Positions 15,404 to 24,053 of a DNA stretch of 64,000 nucleotides are shown here, piece after piece (the first letter of the stretch is position 1; the number at the start of each line of letters is the position of its first letter). The translations under genes were made by a program, and so were the position numbers. Below the pieces are notes generated by a model that did no database searches, was not told where the DNA came from, and saw only the letters and a list, made by a program, of their open reading frames with translations. Location: NCBI RefSeq assembly GCF_049896245.1, contig NZ_JAFCTX010000011.1, positions 1-64,000 of the forward strand, read 5' to 3'. The stretch is from Cypionkella sp049896245. Lineage in GTDB: Bacteria; Pseudomonadota; Alphaproteobacteria; Rhodobacterales; Rhodobacteraceae.

Positions 15404-17428
15404 ATGGCGCATTTTCTGGGCGTGGATACCGGTGGCACCTATACCGATGCGGTGATCGTCGATGAGGCCGCCGATCTGGTGATCGGCAAGGCGAAATCGC
15501 TGACCACGCGGGTGGATTTGGCCTTGGGCATTGGCCGCGCGGTCGATGCGGCTTTGGCACAATCTGGGGTGGCCGCCAAGGATGTGGCCTTGGTGTCGCT
15601 GTCCACCACCTTGGCGACCAATGCTTTGGTCGAGGGGCAGGGCGGCCGCGTCGCGCTGATATTCGTGGGTTTTGACGAGGGCGATCTGGAGCGTGGCGGA
15701 CTTATCGAGGCGCTGAAGGGCGATCCGGTGGTGAAAATCGCGGGCGGGCACAGCCATGCGGGCACAGAAGTTGCCGCGTTGGACATCGCCGCCTTGGAGA
15801 TACAGTTGCAAAAACTTGGCCCGCAGGTGATGGGCTTTGCCGTCGCCGCCCGCTTTGCCACCCGCAATCCGGCGCATGAAATTGCCATCCGCGATTTGAT
15901 CCGGCGCGTCACCGAACGCCCGGTGACATGCTCGCACGAACTCTCCGCACAACTGAACGGCCCGAAACGTGCGCTGACTGCTGTGCTGAACGCCCGCCTG
16001 ATCGGGATGATTGATCGCCTTGTCGCGGCCTGCGAACGTCACCTCAAATCCATCGGCATCACCGCCCCCTTGATGGTGGTGCGCGGCGATGGCGCTTTGA
16101 TCTCGGCGGCAATGGTGCGCGAACGCCCGATTGAAACGATCCTGTCGGGCCCTGCGGCGTCGATTGTGGGCGCGCGTTGGCTGACCGGCGCGAAGGATGC
16201 TTTGGTGTCGGATATTGGCGGCACCACCACCGATGTGGCGCTGTTGCGCGACGGTTTGCCCGAGATTGATCCGCAAGGCGCGCGGGTCGGCGGTTTCCGC
16301 ACCATGGTCGAGGCGGTGGCAATGCGGACCAGCGGTTTGGGCGGCGACTCGGAAGTGCATCTGATCACCGAGGGCCTCACGGGCGGGATGCGGCTGGGGC
16401 CGCGCCGCCTGATCCCGGTGTCACTGCTGGCGTCCGAGCATGGCGCGATGGTGCATGCCGCTTTGGACAAGGCGTTGTCGTCTGACAAGGCGGGCGAGAT
16501 GGACGGCCGGTTTGTGGTGCCGATGCCGGGGCAGACCGGTGGGCTTTCCCCGCGCGAATTGACCGTGCTCGCGCGGATCACCGCACCGATGCCGATGGCG
16601 CAGGTGTTGACGACCCGGCTGGAGATCGCGGCACTGGAGCGGTTGGTGGCACGGGGTTTGGTGATGATGGCGGGGGTGACGCCCTCGGATGCCAGCCACG
16701 TTTTGGGCGGACTTGACGCTTGGGATGGCGTCGCTGCGGCCAAGGCGGTGGAACTGCTGGGGCGCAGGCGCAATGGATCAGGTGAGCGGTTTTCGACCGA
16801 TGCCACGGCCTTGGCGCAGGGCATTGTCCATCAGTTGACCACCCAGACGGTGGAGTGCCTGTTGGAAGCGGCCTTCGATGAAGACCCCGGATTTGCAGGC
16901 GAAAGCCCCGAGGTGCTGGCGCGGCACGCTTTGACCCGGGCGGCTTTGGGGCGGCATCGCGGGGTGATCGAATTCACTGCCCGCCTTGGCGTGCCGGTGA
17001 TCGGGTTGGGTGCCTCGGCCCCCTATTACTACGGCGCGGTGGGCAAGCGGTTGGGCTGCGAGATGATCCTGCCCGAACATGCAGGCGTCGCCAATGCCAT
17101 CGGCGCGGTTGTCGGCCAAGTCAGCCAGCGCGCTACGGCGATTGTCACCAGCTCCGGTGTCGGTCGTTTCACCGCACATTTGCCGGATGGCCTGCAGACC
17201 TTCAACAATCCCGAGGCCGCTATGGCCGCCACCGAAGCCGCCCTGACCATTGAAGCCGTTCGCCGCGCCAAACATGCAGGCGCCGAAGATCTGCGCATCA
17301 CGGCGGCGCGCGATCTGCGCAGCGCTTCTGTCGAAGGCCAGCCGATGTTTGTCGAAGCGACCATATCTGTCACCGCTTCCGGGCGGCCAAGGGTGGCGCA
17401 TGCCGTGCCGGAAGATGCCACACTTTAG
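15404..17428 (+). CDS. Hydantoinase/oxoprolinase family protein (HyuA-type)
   Basis: ATP-dependent ring-opening amidase family (N-methylhydantoinase A / 5-oxoprolinase A). The 674-residue protein begins MAHFLGVDTGGTYTDAVIVD, the actin-like phosphate-1 loop, and has VSLSTTLATNALVEGQGGRV, the central SGPAASIVGARWLTG and DIGGTTTDVALLRDG (phosphate-2), and GLGGDSEV. The ATG at 15404 follows GGGAAGACAG. The HyuB partner usually encoded next door is absent, so it may be one of the stand-alone members. The substrate is unknown. It lies 52 bp after rpoN on the same strand. Confidence 0.85.
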   Translation: MAHFLGVDTGGTYTDAVIVDEAADLVIGKAKSLTTRVDLALGIGRAVDAALAQSGVAAKDVALVSLSTTLATNALVEGQGGRVALIFVGFDEGDLERGGLIEALKGDPVVKIAGGHSHAGTEVAALDIAALEIQLQKLGPQVMGFAVAARFATRNPAHEIAIRDLIRRVTERPVTCSHELSAQLNGPKRALTAVLNARLIGMIDRLVAACERHLKSIGITAPLMVVRGDGALISAAMVRERPIETILSGPAASIVGARWLTGAKDALVSDIGGTTTDVALLRDGLPEIDPQGARVGGFRTMVEAVAMRTSGLGGDSEVHLITEGLTGGMRLGPRRLIPVSLLASEHGAMVHAALDKALSSDKAGEMDGRFVVPMPGQTGGLSPRELTVLARITAPMPMAQVLTTRLEIAALERLVARGLVMMAGVTPSDASHVLGGLDAWDGVAAAKAVELLGRRRNGSGERFSTDATALAQGIVHQLTTQTVECLLEAAFDEDPGFAGESPEVLARHALTRAALGRHRGVIEFTARLGVPVIGLGASAPYYYGAVGKRLGCEMILPEHAGVANAIGAVVGQVSQRATAIVTSSGVGRFTAHLPDGLQTFNNPEAAMAATEAALTIEAVRRAKHAGAEDLRITAARDLRSASVEGQPMFVEATISVTASGRPRVAHAVPEDATL

Positions 17429-17449
17429 CCCTCCCACGCCGCCGTGGCC

Positions 17450-17499
17450 TGAGCCGGGGCCTCAGATCATCACGCATGTCATAGCGAGGCCCCGGCTCA
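17450..17499. repeat. 14-bp inverted repeat after the HyuA-type gene
   Basis: TGAGCCGGGGCCTC (17450-17463) and GAGGCCCCGGCTCA (17486-17499) are perfect reverse complements with a 22-base spacer, and AAGGCCGGGGCGGCG follows. It could act as a terminator for the upstream gene but lacks a T-run; it looks like a dispersed intergenic palindrome. Confidence 0.6.
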
Positions 17500-17731
17500 A
17501 GGCCGGGGCGGCGTGGGGTGTTCGCAAATGCTGCGAATAGGCCGCGACGGGGGATTTTACCGCTCCACAGCGTCGAATGTGTCGATTTTGCGACTTTTGA
17601 TACAAGATGTGGTAGTCCCGAAGGGGCGACACACAATTCATTCCCCGCTGGGAAAAACAGGGGCGGACTGCGCCGTCCTGTCCGTTCAGCAAAACCCCAG
17701 CCTAAAACCGCCAAATCACCCAGAATACCTC

Positions 17732-17760
17732 TTGACGCCCCCCGCCCCCCAAACTACTCA
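17732..17760 (+). promoter_or_regulatory. Promoter of tRNA-Met
   Basis: TTGACG (-35) is followed after 17 bases by TACTCA (-10), ending 10 bases before the tRNA 5' end. Spacing is right; the -10 box is a weak match. Confidence 0.5.
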
Positions 17761-17770
17761 CCGCGCCAGT

Positions 17771-17847
17771 GGCGAGGTAGCTCAGTTGGTTAGAGCACAC
17801 GACTCATAATCGTGGGGTCGAGAGTTCAAGTCTCTCTCTCGCCACCA
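17771..17847 (+). tRNA. tRNA-Met(CAT), elongator
   Basis: 77 nt including an encoded CCA. The acceptor stem GGCGAGG pairs with CTCTCGCC, a D-arm AGCTCAGTTGGTTAGAGC, the anticodon arm CACGA-CTCATAA-TCGTG with CAT at 17805-17807, and the T-arm GAGAGTTCAAGTCTCTC are all visible. The overall pattern (ACTCATAAT, GGGGTC variable loop) matches elongator tRNA-Met rather than the initiator, which lacks a first acceptor pair, or tRNA-Ile2. Confidence 0.93.
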
Positions 17848-17883
17848 GCAAATCCGAAAAATCAGGTTTCAGTTTGCTGGTGG
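17842..17883. repeat. Inverted repeat containing the tRNA 3' end
   Basis: CCACCAGCAAA (17842-17852) at the tRNA end and TTTGCTGGTGG (17873-17883) are perfect 11-bp reverse complements. It may be a processing/termination hairpin or the remnant of an integration event at the tRNA. Confidence 0.5.
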
Positions 17884-17899
17884 CCGCCGCTTTGGCGGA

Positions 17900-19165
17900 C
17901 TACTGCGCCCCATAGCAGGCATCAAAGTAAGGTGTCAGCGCGCGCGTGACGGCGGCGCGCAGCAGGGCGGGGGCGGTCTTGGCGGTTTGGCCCGACATTA
18001 CTGCGCCATAGGCCGCGCCAAGGTGCTGCGAGATCAGCGGTTCGGGGAGGCTTTTTTTGCCAAACAGCGCCATCAGATCGGCGACGGCGGCACTGGCAAC
18101 CGGGTCGGTCCAATAATAGCGGATGCGGTCGGAATAGCTGTAGTGGCGCTGCAGGTGTTGGTGCAGGGCGGTGCCGTGATAATATTTCGCCCAATGCTGC
18201 GGTTTCTGCTGCATCAAAGTCTCCATCGTCAGGCGCAGGGGTGTGTGACCGGGGAACAGCACATCGGCGATATGATCCAAACCGTACAGCGCCTCACGCA
18301 ACGCAAACGTCAGGCCGGGGCCGACTTTCAGGATGCCGAAGCCGTCTTGCACAAGGGCGGCGAGCGCGTGCGCGGTCTGGTAATCGGTCGAATGGGCTTC
18401 AAACAACATCGGCAATTTCGGCAGGCAGGCGACCAGAGCCCGGGCGGCGGGGCGGTCATAGGCGACGACGTTTTCATTGCCAAATTCGACGCCGGGTTGC
18501 ACCACCAACCCCACCACGCGCGCGAAAGCGGCCTCAACGCCAGCGGCTTTGAACGCCTCGCGTTGCAAGGCAACGGTGGCGAGGGCGGCTTCGGGCGGGG
18601 TGGGGGTCAGGCCTTCAACCTCCTCCCAAGCGCCACCGGGGACCGGGACTTCGGTGCCGATGATATAGACCGGGGGCATCGGGCTGTGGGCTTCGGCGAC
18701 AGCCGCGAGTTCGGCGTTGCGGCTGGCGATGGTGGCGTCGGGCAGCGGAGTGGGGTCGCCCAAGCATGCCATGCTGGCATCAAGATGGATCTTGCCGAAC
18801 CCGGCCTGCGCATAGGCCGCGACCATATCGCAGGCTTTCGACATGGCTTCGGCGGCGGGCAGGGCTGTCCACGGATTCGGCCCCAGATGATCGCCGCCAA
18901 GGATCAGGCCTGCGGGATCAAAGCCCTCATCCTGCGCGATTCCCAGCACAAATCGGCGAAAATCGGCGGGGGTCATGCTGGTATAACCGCCCTCGTGGTT
19001 GACCTGATTGCAGGTCGCCTCGATCAACACCGGGGTGCCACGCGCGCGCGCCAGTGCGAAGCTGGCGGCGATCACCACCGGATGTGCCGAGCAAATCGAC
19101 GGGATGCCAAGCACTTGGCCAGATTTCCGAGCGGGGGCGAGGGCAAGCAGGGCGGCGGTGGACAT
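17900..19165 (-). CDS. Tagatose-bisphosphate aldolase non-catalytic-subunit-like protein (GatZ/KbaZ/AgaZ)
   Basis: A 421-residue TIM-barrel protein of the GatZ/KbaZ family. Members stabilise or act with the class II tagatose-1,6-bisphosphate aldolase in galactitol or N-acetylgalactosamine breakdown. Family features are GIPSICSAHPVVIAASFALA near the N-terminus, VLIEATCNQVNHEGGYTSMT, LILGGDHLGPNPW, KIHLDASMACLGD and FEAHSTDYQT. The ATG at 19165 follows AAGGAT; an in-frame ATG at 19189 is possible but less like the family. No GatY/KbaY partner is seen nearby, so this protein may act alone. It is divergent from a DeoR regulator with a shared 129-bp control region. Confidence 0.88.
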   Translation of the reverse strand: MSTAALLALAPARKSGQVLGIPSICSAHPVVIAASFALARARGTPVLIEATCNQVNHEGGYTSMTPADFRRFVLGIAQDEGFDPAGLILGGDHLGPNPWTALPAAEAMSKACDMVAAYAQAGFGKIHLDASMACLGDPTPLPDATIASRNAELAAVAEAHSPMPPVYIIGTEVPVPGGAWEEVEGLTPTPPEAALATVALQREAFKAAGVEAAFARVVGLVVQPGVEFGNENVVAYDRPAARALVACLPKLPMLFEAHSTDYQTAHALAALVQDGFGILKVGPGLTFALREALYGLDHIADVLFPGHTPLRLTMETLMQQKPQHWAKYYHGTALHQHLQRHYSYSDRIRYYWTDPVASAAVADLMALFGKKSLPEPLISQHLGAAYGAVMSGQTAKTAPALLRAAVTRALTPYFDACYGAQ

Positions 19166-19204
19166 TGCGGATCGATCCTTTTTGATCAAATTTAGCGAGC
19201 GGAT

Positions 19205-19255
19205 CGCTGTAAAAAATCATAAATGATCATCATTGTGATTGACAGTGATTATTTT
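19205..19255. promoter_or_regulatory. AT-rich divergent control region with GTGATT direct repeat
   Basis: AT-rich stretch between the AgaZ-like and DeoR genes. It contains GTGATT-GACA-GTGATT (10-bp period) next to the palindrome TGATCA. DeoR-family repressors bind repeated short motifs at their own promoters, so this is the likely operator region. The exact site is uncertain. Confidence 0.45.
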
Positions 19256-19294
19256 TGCTCCTCCTATAGCGCTATACCCGAAAACAGGATCTCC

Positions 19295-20065
19295 ATGAAG
19301 ATTGATCGCGCCACCGCCATCCGGCAGCACCTGTTCGCCAAGGGCTATAGCTCGATTGCCGAGATTGCGGCGGCGGTGGGTGCGTCGGAGCCGACGGTGC
19401 GGCGTGATTTGCTGATGATGGAGGCCGAGGGGCAGATTTTGCGCACCCATGGCGGGGCGCAGATTGCCGAAACCTCGGGCGTTGAGGTGGCGTTTGAGAG
19501 CCGCGAGCAGATCAACCTGCCCGCCAAGCGCGCGATTGGCGAGGCGGCGTATCAGATGCTGCGACCGGAAACTTCGGTGTTTCTGGATGCGGGCACCACC
19601 GTGTTGCAACTGGCGCGGCGGCTGCGGTTGAACCCGATGCCGCTGCGGGTGTTCACAAATTGCCTGCCGGTGGCGCAGGTTCTGATGCCTGTGGCAGAAA
19701 TTGGCGTCACCTTGCTGGGCGGCAGTTTGCGGCGGCAAAACGCCTCGATGGTCGGGCCTTTGGCCGAGGCGGTGCTGGAGAAGCTGTGGTTTGACCAGTT
19801 GTTTCTGGGGGCGGGCGGCATCTCGGACAAGGGCGAGATTTCCAGCCGTGATGAGCAAGAGGCGCGGATCAATGCGCTGATGCTGACGCGCAGCAAGGCC
19901 CCGGTGATCGTGGCGGATGCGGACAAGTTCGGGCCGCAACTGACCTATGGCGTGGCGCAACTGAGCGCGGGGATGCGGCTGCTGAGCGATGCGCGGCTGG
20001 GTATTGGCTGGCGGGATGTGCTGGAGGGCTTGGGGTGTGCGGTAACCGTGGCGGAAGTCGCGTGA
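19295..20065 (+). CDS. DeoR/GlpR-family transcriptional regulator
   Basis: A 256-residue repressor: N-terminal DeoR HTH (SSIAEIAAAVGASEPTVRRD, residues about 22-41, then LLMMEAEGQILRTHGGA) and the C-terminal sugar-phosphate-sensing ISOCOT domain (IGEAAYQML, VFLDAGTTVLQLARRL, VFTNCLPVAQVL, LGGSLRRQNASMVGP, FLGAGGIS). The ATG at 19295 follows AGGATCTCC. Family members respond to phosphorylated sugars; AgaR is the closest functional analogue by context. Its stop TGA overlaps the kinase start (TGATG), so it heads the operon and probably controls it and the divergent gene. Confidence 0.92.
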   Translation: MKIDRATAIRQHLFAKGYSSIAEIAAAVGASEPTVRRDLLMMEAEGQILRTHGGAQIAETSGVEVAFESREQINLPAKRAIGEAAYQMLRPETSVFLDAGTTVLQLARRLRLNPMPLRVFTNCLPVAQVLMPVAEIGVTLLGGSLRRQNASMVGPLAEAVLEKLWFDQLFLGAGGISDKGEISSRDEQEARINALMLTRSKAPVIVADADKFGPQLTYGVAQLSAGMRLLSDARLGIGWRDVLEGLGCAVTVAEVA

Positions 20066-20988
20066 TGGACCGGATTCTTGGGCTGGATAGCGGCGGCAGC
20101 AAGACCGACGCGGTGGTGATCGACCGCGCGGGGCGGGTTCTGGCGCGGGCGCGGGCTGAGGGGTTGGACCCCACGGCGGGCACGGATTGGCAAGCGCGTT
20201 TGGCTTTGTTGGCGGCAGAACTCGGCCCGGTGTCTGGCGCTGTTCTGGGGCTGCCCTGTCATGGCGAGATTGCTGCGGTTTCTGCGCGGCAGGTGGCGGT
20301 GGTGGCTGATCTGTTTGGCCCACAAGCCGTGGTGATGAACGATGTCGCGGTAGCGTTTCACGGGGCCATGGCGGGTGAGGCCGGGGTTTTGGTGCTGGCA
20401 GGCACAGGCTCGATGACCTGGGCGCGGGGGCCTTTGGGCACGCACCGGGTTGGCGGCTGGGGCCATCTGTTTGGCGATGAAGGCTCGGCGCATTGGATCG
20501 GGCGCGCGGCTTTGGCGCTGGCGAGCCAGCATCTGGATGGCCGCAAACCCCCCTCGGGCTTCGCGCATGGCTTGCTGCGCGAGATGGGGGTGGCATCGGA
20601 GGATTTGCTCGGTTGGACCTATGGGCAGGACACGCGGGCGGGGTTGGCCTCGGTGGCGGCTTTGGTGTCGCGGTTGGCAGATGTGGGCGTTGTTGAGGCT
20701 TTGGCTTTGATGCAAGACGCCGCCACGCATCTGGCGCTGGCAGGGCGGACGGCGGCGCGGCTTTCCGGATTGGATGCGCCGTTGCGCTGGAGCTTTGCCG
20801 GGGGTGTGATGCAGGATGCCACGCTGATGGCGGCTCTGACGGTTGCGCTGGGGCGACCCGTGCCGCCGGTTTTACCCCCCGTGGGTGGGGCGGCCCTGGC
20901 GGCGGCGAAGGCTGCCGGATGGGCAATAGGGCCGGAGTTTATCGCGACATTGCAGACGGAATTAACCAAAAGCGCAACGCCCCAATAA
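20065..20988 (+). CDS. BadF/BadG/BcrA/BcrD-type ATPase, probable amino-sugar kinase
   Basis: A 307-residue ASKHA-fold kinase. It has the phosphate-1 loop ILGLDSGGSKTDAVVIDRAG (residues about 4-23), PCHGEIAAVS, VVMNDVAVAFHGAM (phosphate-2/Asp), VLAGTGSMTW and GGWGHLFGDEGSAHWIGRAA. This is the family of eukaryotic-type N-acetylglucosamine kinase and bacterial glucosamine kinase, so phosphorylation of an imported amino sugar is the likely role. It overlaps the regulator stop by one base, and the binding-protein gene follows after 23 bp. Confidence 0.85.
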   Translation: MDRILGLDSGGSKTDAVVIDRAGRVLARARAEGLDPTAGTDWQARLALLAAELGPVSGAVLGLPCHGEIAAVSARQVAVVADLFGPQAVVMNDVAVAFHGAMAGEAGVLVLAGTGSMTWARGPLGTHRVGGWGHLFGDEGSAHWIGRAALALASQHLDGRKPPSGFAHGLLREMGVASEDLLGWTYGQDTRAGLASVAALVSRLADVGVVEALALMQDAATHLALAGRTAARLSGLDAPLRWSFAGGVMQDATLMAALTVALGRPVPPVLPPVGGAALAAAKAAGWAIGPEFIATLQTELTKSATPQ

Positions 20989-21011
20989 GGGGCCGACAAC
21001 AGGGTGACACT

Positions 21012-22247
21012 ATGAAAAGACGGGATTTTCTGCTTTCTGCCTCGGCGTTGGGCCTTGGCGCGTTGCTGCCTTCGTTTGGCCTTGCAGCGGGAAGTTTGGC
21101 GGTGTTGCTGCCGCCTTGGGTGACGCTGCCGAAAGAGATGACCGACACCTATGCAGGTGGCGGTTTGGATATTCAAACCCTTGGCTGGGACGAAATCCGC
21201 ACCAAGATCGTGACCTCGATGCTGGCCAATACCGCGCCCGCCAGCGTGACAGAAATGGATTGGAGCTGGGTTGGCCAGTTCGGCTCGGCAGGGTGGTACG
21301 ATCCGCTGGACGCTTTGCTGAGCGCGGAGTTGAAGGCCGATCTGCCGACCACCTCGATCTTCACCTATGACGGCAAGCTGATCGGCGTGCCTTACAACAA
21401 CGACTTCCGCGTGCTGATTTACAACGCAGCGCATCTGACGGCGGCGGGTGTGGCGGTTCCGAAAACCCCGGCGGAATTGCTGGACGCCGCCCGCGCGGTG
21501 AAGGCCGCCAAGATCGCGGACTATCCGATTGCGCTGCCGCTGTCGGCCTCGGAAGGGGCCGCGACCGCGTGGTATTTGCTGACCAAGGCGTTTGGTGGCG
21601 ATCTGTTCGATGCCGATTTCAAGCCATTGTTCACCGATCCGGCCTCGGCTGGCTACCTCGCGATGGCGTTTGAGATTGCCGCGTTGAATGAGGGGCTGAT
21701 TGATCCGGCCTCGACCAGCCTGAAGGATGTCGAGGTGCAAGAGTTGTTCAAGGCGGGCAAGGCGACGTTTGATGTGGCGGGCTGGGCGGGCAATTTGGCG
21801 GTCTATACCGACCCCGCGAAATCTCAGGTGGCGGCGGATGTGGCGGCGGCGTTGATGCCGAATGTGGACGGAAAATCCCGGACTTTTGGTCTGCCGGGAG
21901 CCTTGGGGATTCCGATGAACGCGGAAAACAAGGAGCAGGCGGCGGCGTTTATTCAGTGGATGCTCGACCCCGCGACGATGGAGGCGAACTACCGCTTGCT
22001 GGGCAATCTGCCGACGCGGCTTTCGGTGTTGAAAACCCTGAACGAGGCCGGAAATCTGAAGCAGGGCGATGTGTTAATCGCGCAGGCCGAGGTGGTGGAG
22101 CCTTTGTTCGCGCAAGGCACTCCGGGGTGGTATCCGGAATTCTCCGGTGCTGTCGCCACGGCGTTGAACGCGGCGGCGAAGGGGCAGTTGACGGTTGATC
22201 AAGCGGTGGCGCAGATCGCCGAAGCCGCTGCAACGGCGCAGGAATAA
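21012..22247 (+). CDS. Sugar ABC transporter substrate-binding protein
   Basis: A 411-residue periplasmic binding protein of cluster family 1 (carbohydrates). The N-terminus MKRRDFLLSASALGLGALLP carries a twin-arginine motif (KRRDFL) and a hydrophobic core, so Tat export is likely. Body features include GVPYNNDFRVLIYNAAHL, typical of MalE-like proteins, and an AAAFIQWMLDP C-terminal helix. It heads the transport part of the operon, before two permeases and, after the SIS gene, an ATPase. Confidence 0.9.
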   Translation: MKRRDFLLSASALGLGALLPSFGLAAGSLAVLLPPWVTLPKEMTDTYAGGGLDIQTLGWDEIRTKIVTSMLANTAPASVTEMDWSWVGQFGSAGWYDPLDALLSAELKADLPTTSIFTYDGKLIGVPYNNDFRVLIYNAAHLTAAGVAVPKTPAELLDAARAVKAAKIADYPIALPLSASEGAATAWYLLTKAFGGDLFDADFKPLFTDPASAGYLAMAFEIAALNEGLIDPASTSLKDVEVQELFKAGKATFDVAGWAGNLAVYTDPAKSQVAADVAAALMPNVDGKSRTFGLPGALGIPMNAENKEQAAAFIQWMLDPATMEANYRLLGNLPTRLSVLKTLNEAGNLKQGDVLIAQAEVVEPLFAQGTPGWYPEFSGAVATALNAAAKGQLTVDQAVAQIAEAAATAQE

Positions 22248-22261
22248 GCGCGGCGGGGGGA

Positions 22262-23158
22262 ATGGCTTTGCTGATCAGACCCCCTCGGTTGGGAAAAGAC
22301 GCGCGCCTCGGGCTGGCGTTGGCCTTGCCCGTGGCGCTGATCATGGGCGGGTTGGTGTTTTTGCCACTGCTGTCCACCCTGTTCGACAGCCTGTTCCGCA
22401 TCGAGCCGATGAAACCCGGCACGCCGTTTGTCGGTCTGAAGAACTACGCCAATCTGCTGAAAGACAGCACCGTCAACGCGGCTTGGATCACCACCGCGAT
22501 CTATGTGGCTTTGGCGGTGTTTATTGAGACCGTCGGCGGCCTTGCTGCGGCCCTGCTGCTGAACCGCATCAAGATCGGGCGGCGCTGGTTGCTGGCGATT
22601 GTGGTGCTGCCGTGGTGCCTGCCGCCGGTGGTCAATGCGATTATCTGGATGTGGATTTATAACCCTAGCTACGGCTTGCTGAACGGTCTGTTGCTAAGCG
22701 CCGGGATCATCGACACGCCGCAGGTCTGGTTCAACAACCGCGAGACCGGGCTGCTGTTGGTGTCTGTCGTGCATGCGTGGCGGATGATGCCGCTGACGGT
22801 GATCATTCTGCTGGCAGCACTGCAATCTATCCCGGCCGAGCTATACGAGGCGGCGCGGTTGGACGGAGCCACGCCGCTACAACGCCTGCGCAAGATCACT
22901 CTGCCACTGATCGCCCCCGGTCTGGCGATTGCGCTGTCACAATCGACAGTGTTTGCGGTGAACCTGTTTGATGAGGCGTGGATTTTGAACGGGGCCTCGC
23001 TCGATACCCGTTCGGTGATCATTCAGGTCTATGTGCTGGCGTTTCAGAACATGAAATTCTCGGGCGGGATGGCGTTGTCGGTGCTGACCATGGTGGTCTC
23101 ACTCGCGGTGTCTCTGATATATGTGCTGCGGGTTTACCGTGAAACGAGGTTTGAATGA
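22262..23158 (+). CDS. Sugar ABC transporter permease (MalF/UgpA type)
   Basis: A 298-residue inner-membrane protein with about six hydrophobic segments. The EAA loop that docks the ATPase is YEAARLDGATPLQRLRKITL near residue 198. It ends RVYRETRFE and its TGA overlaps the next ATG by 4 bp (ATGA), indicating translational coupling. It pairs with the following permease to form the membrane channel. Confidence 0.93.
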   Translation: MALLIRPPRLGKDARLGLALALPVALIMGGLVFLPLLSTLFDSLFRIEPMKPGTPFVGLKNYANLLKDSTVNAAWITTAIYVALAVFIETVGGLAAALLLNRIKIGRRWLLAIVVLPWCLPPVVNAIIWMWIYNPSYGLLNGLLLSAGIIDTPQVWFNNRETGLLLVSVVHAWRMMPLTVIILLAALQSIPAELYEAARLDGATPLQRLRKITLPLIAPGLAIALSQSTVFAVNLFDEAWILNGASLDTRSVIIQVYVLAFQNMKFSGGMALSVLTMVVSLAVSLIYVLRVYRETRFE

Positions 23159-24030
23159 GCCGCGCTTTGAAACATCTGCCGGGGCAGATCGGGCTGTGTC
23201 TGGGCGTGGTGTTGCTGGTCTTGTGGTCGGTTGGCCCGGTGTATTGGTCGTTCGTCACCTCGATCACGCCGCCCAATGCTTTGGTATCCGATAACCTGCA
23301 TTTCTGGCCGGAAACTGCGACATGGCAGCATTATGCCAAGCTGTTCGGCGCGACTTCGACCTCGCAGGGCAATGAGGTGGCTTCGGTGTGGCCACAGTTC
23401 TCGCGCGCCTTTGTCAATAGCCTGATCACCGCGCTGGCCGCCACGGCGCTGGTGGTGATCATCGCGGCTTTCGGGGCTTGGGCCTTTGTGCGGTTGGAGT
23501 TTCCTGGCCGCGATGTGCTGTTCGTGCTGGTGGTCGCGACCTTAGCGATCCCGGCCTATACAGTGATGATCCCGCTTTATCGCCTGATGATTTCGATGGG
23601 CTTGATTGATACCTACACGGGCGTCACGCTGATCTATGTCTCGGCGTTTTTGCCGTTGGCTTTGTGGCTGATGCGCTCGGTCTATCAGGCGATGCCATTG
23701 TCGCTGGAGGAAGCGGCTTGGCTGGATGGCGCGTCGAAATTGCGCGCCTTTGTGCAGATCGTGCTGCCCTTGGCGGGACCGGGGCTGGTGGCGTGTGGCA
23801 TCCTGACATTCCTGTCGGCTTGGGGGCAGTTCATGGTGCCGCTGGTGTTTTCCCCGACGCTTGCGACCAAGCCGTTGACCGTGCTGATCCCCGAATTTGT
23901 CACCCGCAACTATGTCGATTACGGGTTGATGAACGCGGCGGGGATCATCGCCATCCTGCCTCCGATGCTGCTGGTGCTGTTTCTCAACCGATATCTCGTC
24001 TCGGGCCTGATGGCCGGAGCGGGGAAATAA
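23155..24030 (+). CDS. Sugar ABC transporter permease (MalG/UgpE type)
   Basis: A 291-residue membrane protein with the MalG-type layout: long first periplasmic loop (SITPPNALVSDNLHFWPETA), then TM segments, and the EAA loop LEEAAWLDGASKLRAFVQIV near residue 183. It starts inside the preceding permease stop and is followed after 23 bp by the SIS gene. Confidence 0.93.
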   Translation: MSRALKHLPGQIGLCLGVVLLVLWSVGPVYWSFVTSITPPNALVSDNLHFWPETATWQHYAKLFGATSTSQGNEVASVWPQFSRAFVNSLITALAATALVVIIAAFGAWAFVRLEFPGRDVLFVLVVATLAIPAYTVMIPLYRLMISMGLIDTYTGVTLIYVSAFLPLALWLMRSVYQAMPLSLEEAAWLDGASKLRAFVQIVLPLAGPGLVACGILTFLSAWGQFMVPLVFSPTLATKPLTVLIPEFVTRNYVDYGLMNAAGIIAILPPMLLVLFLNRYLVSGLMAGAGK

Positions 24031-24053
24031 CTGACTGTAAGGAAAGAGAAATT

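Larger units (their letters stand above)
17429..17770. other. Intergenic region upstream of tRNA-Met
   Basis: 342 bp without a gene. It holds a 14-bp inverted repeat (17450-17463 and 17486-17499) and a probable tRNA promoter (17732-17760). Nothing else could be assigned. Confidence 0.5.

Noticed and set aside
19217..20926. 569-codon minus-strand open frame opposite the DeoR and kinase genes
   Set aside because: Pro/Arg/Ser-rich low-complexity translation with no domain; the opposite strand codes for two clear families.
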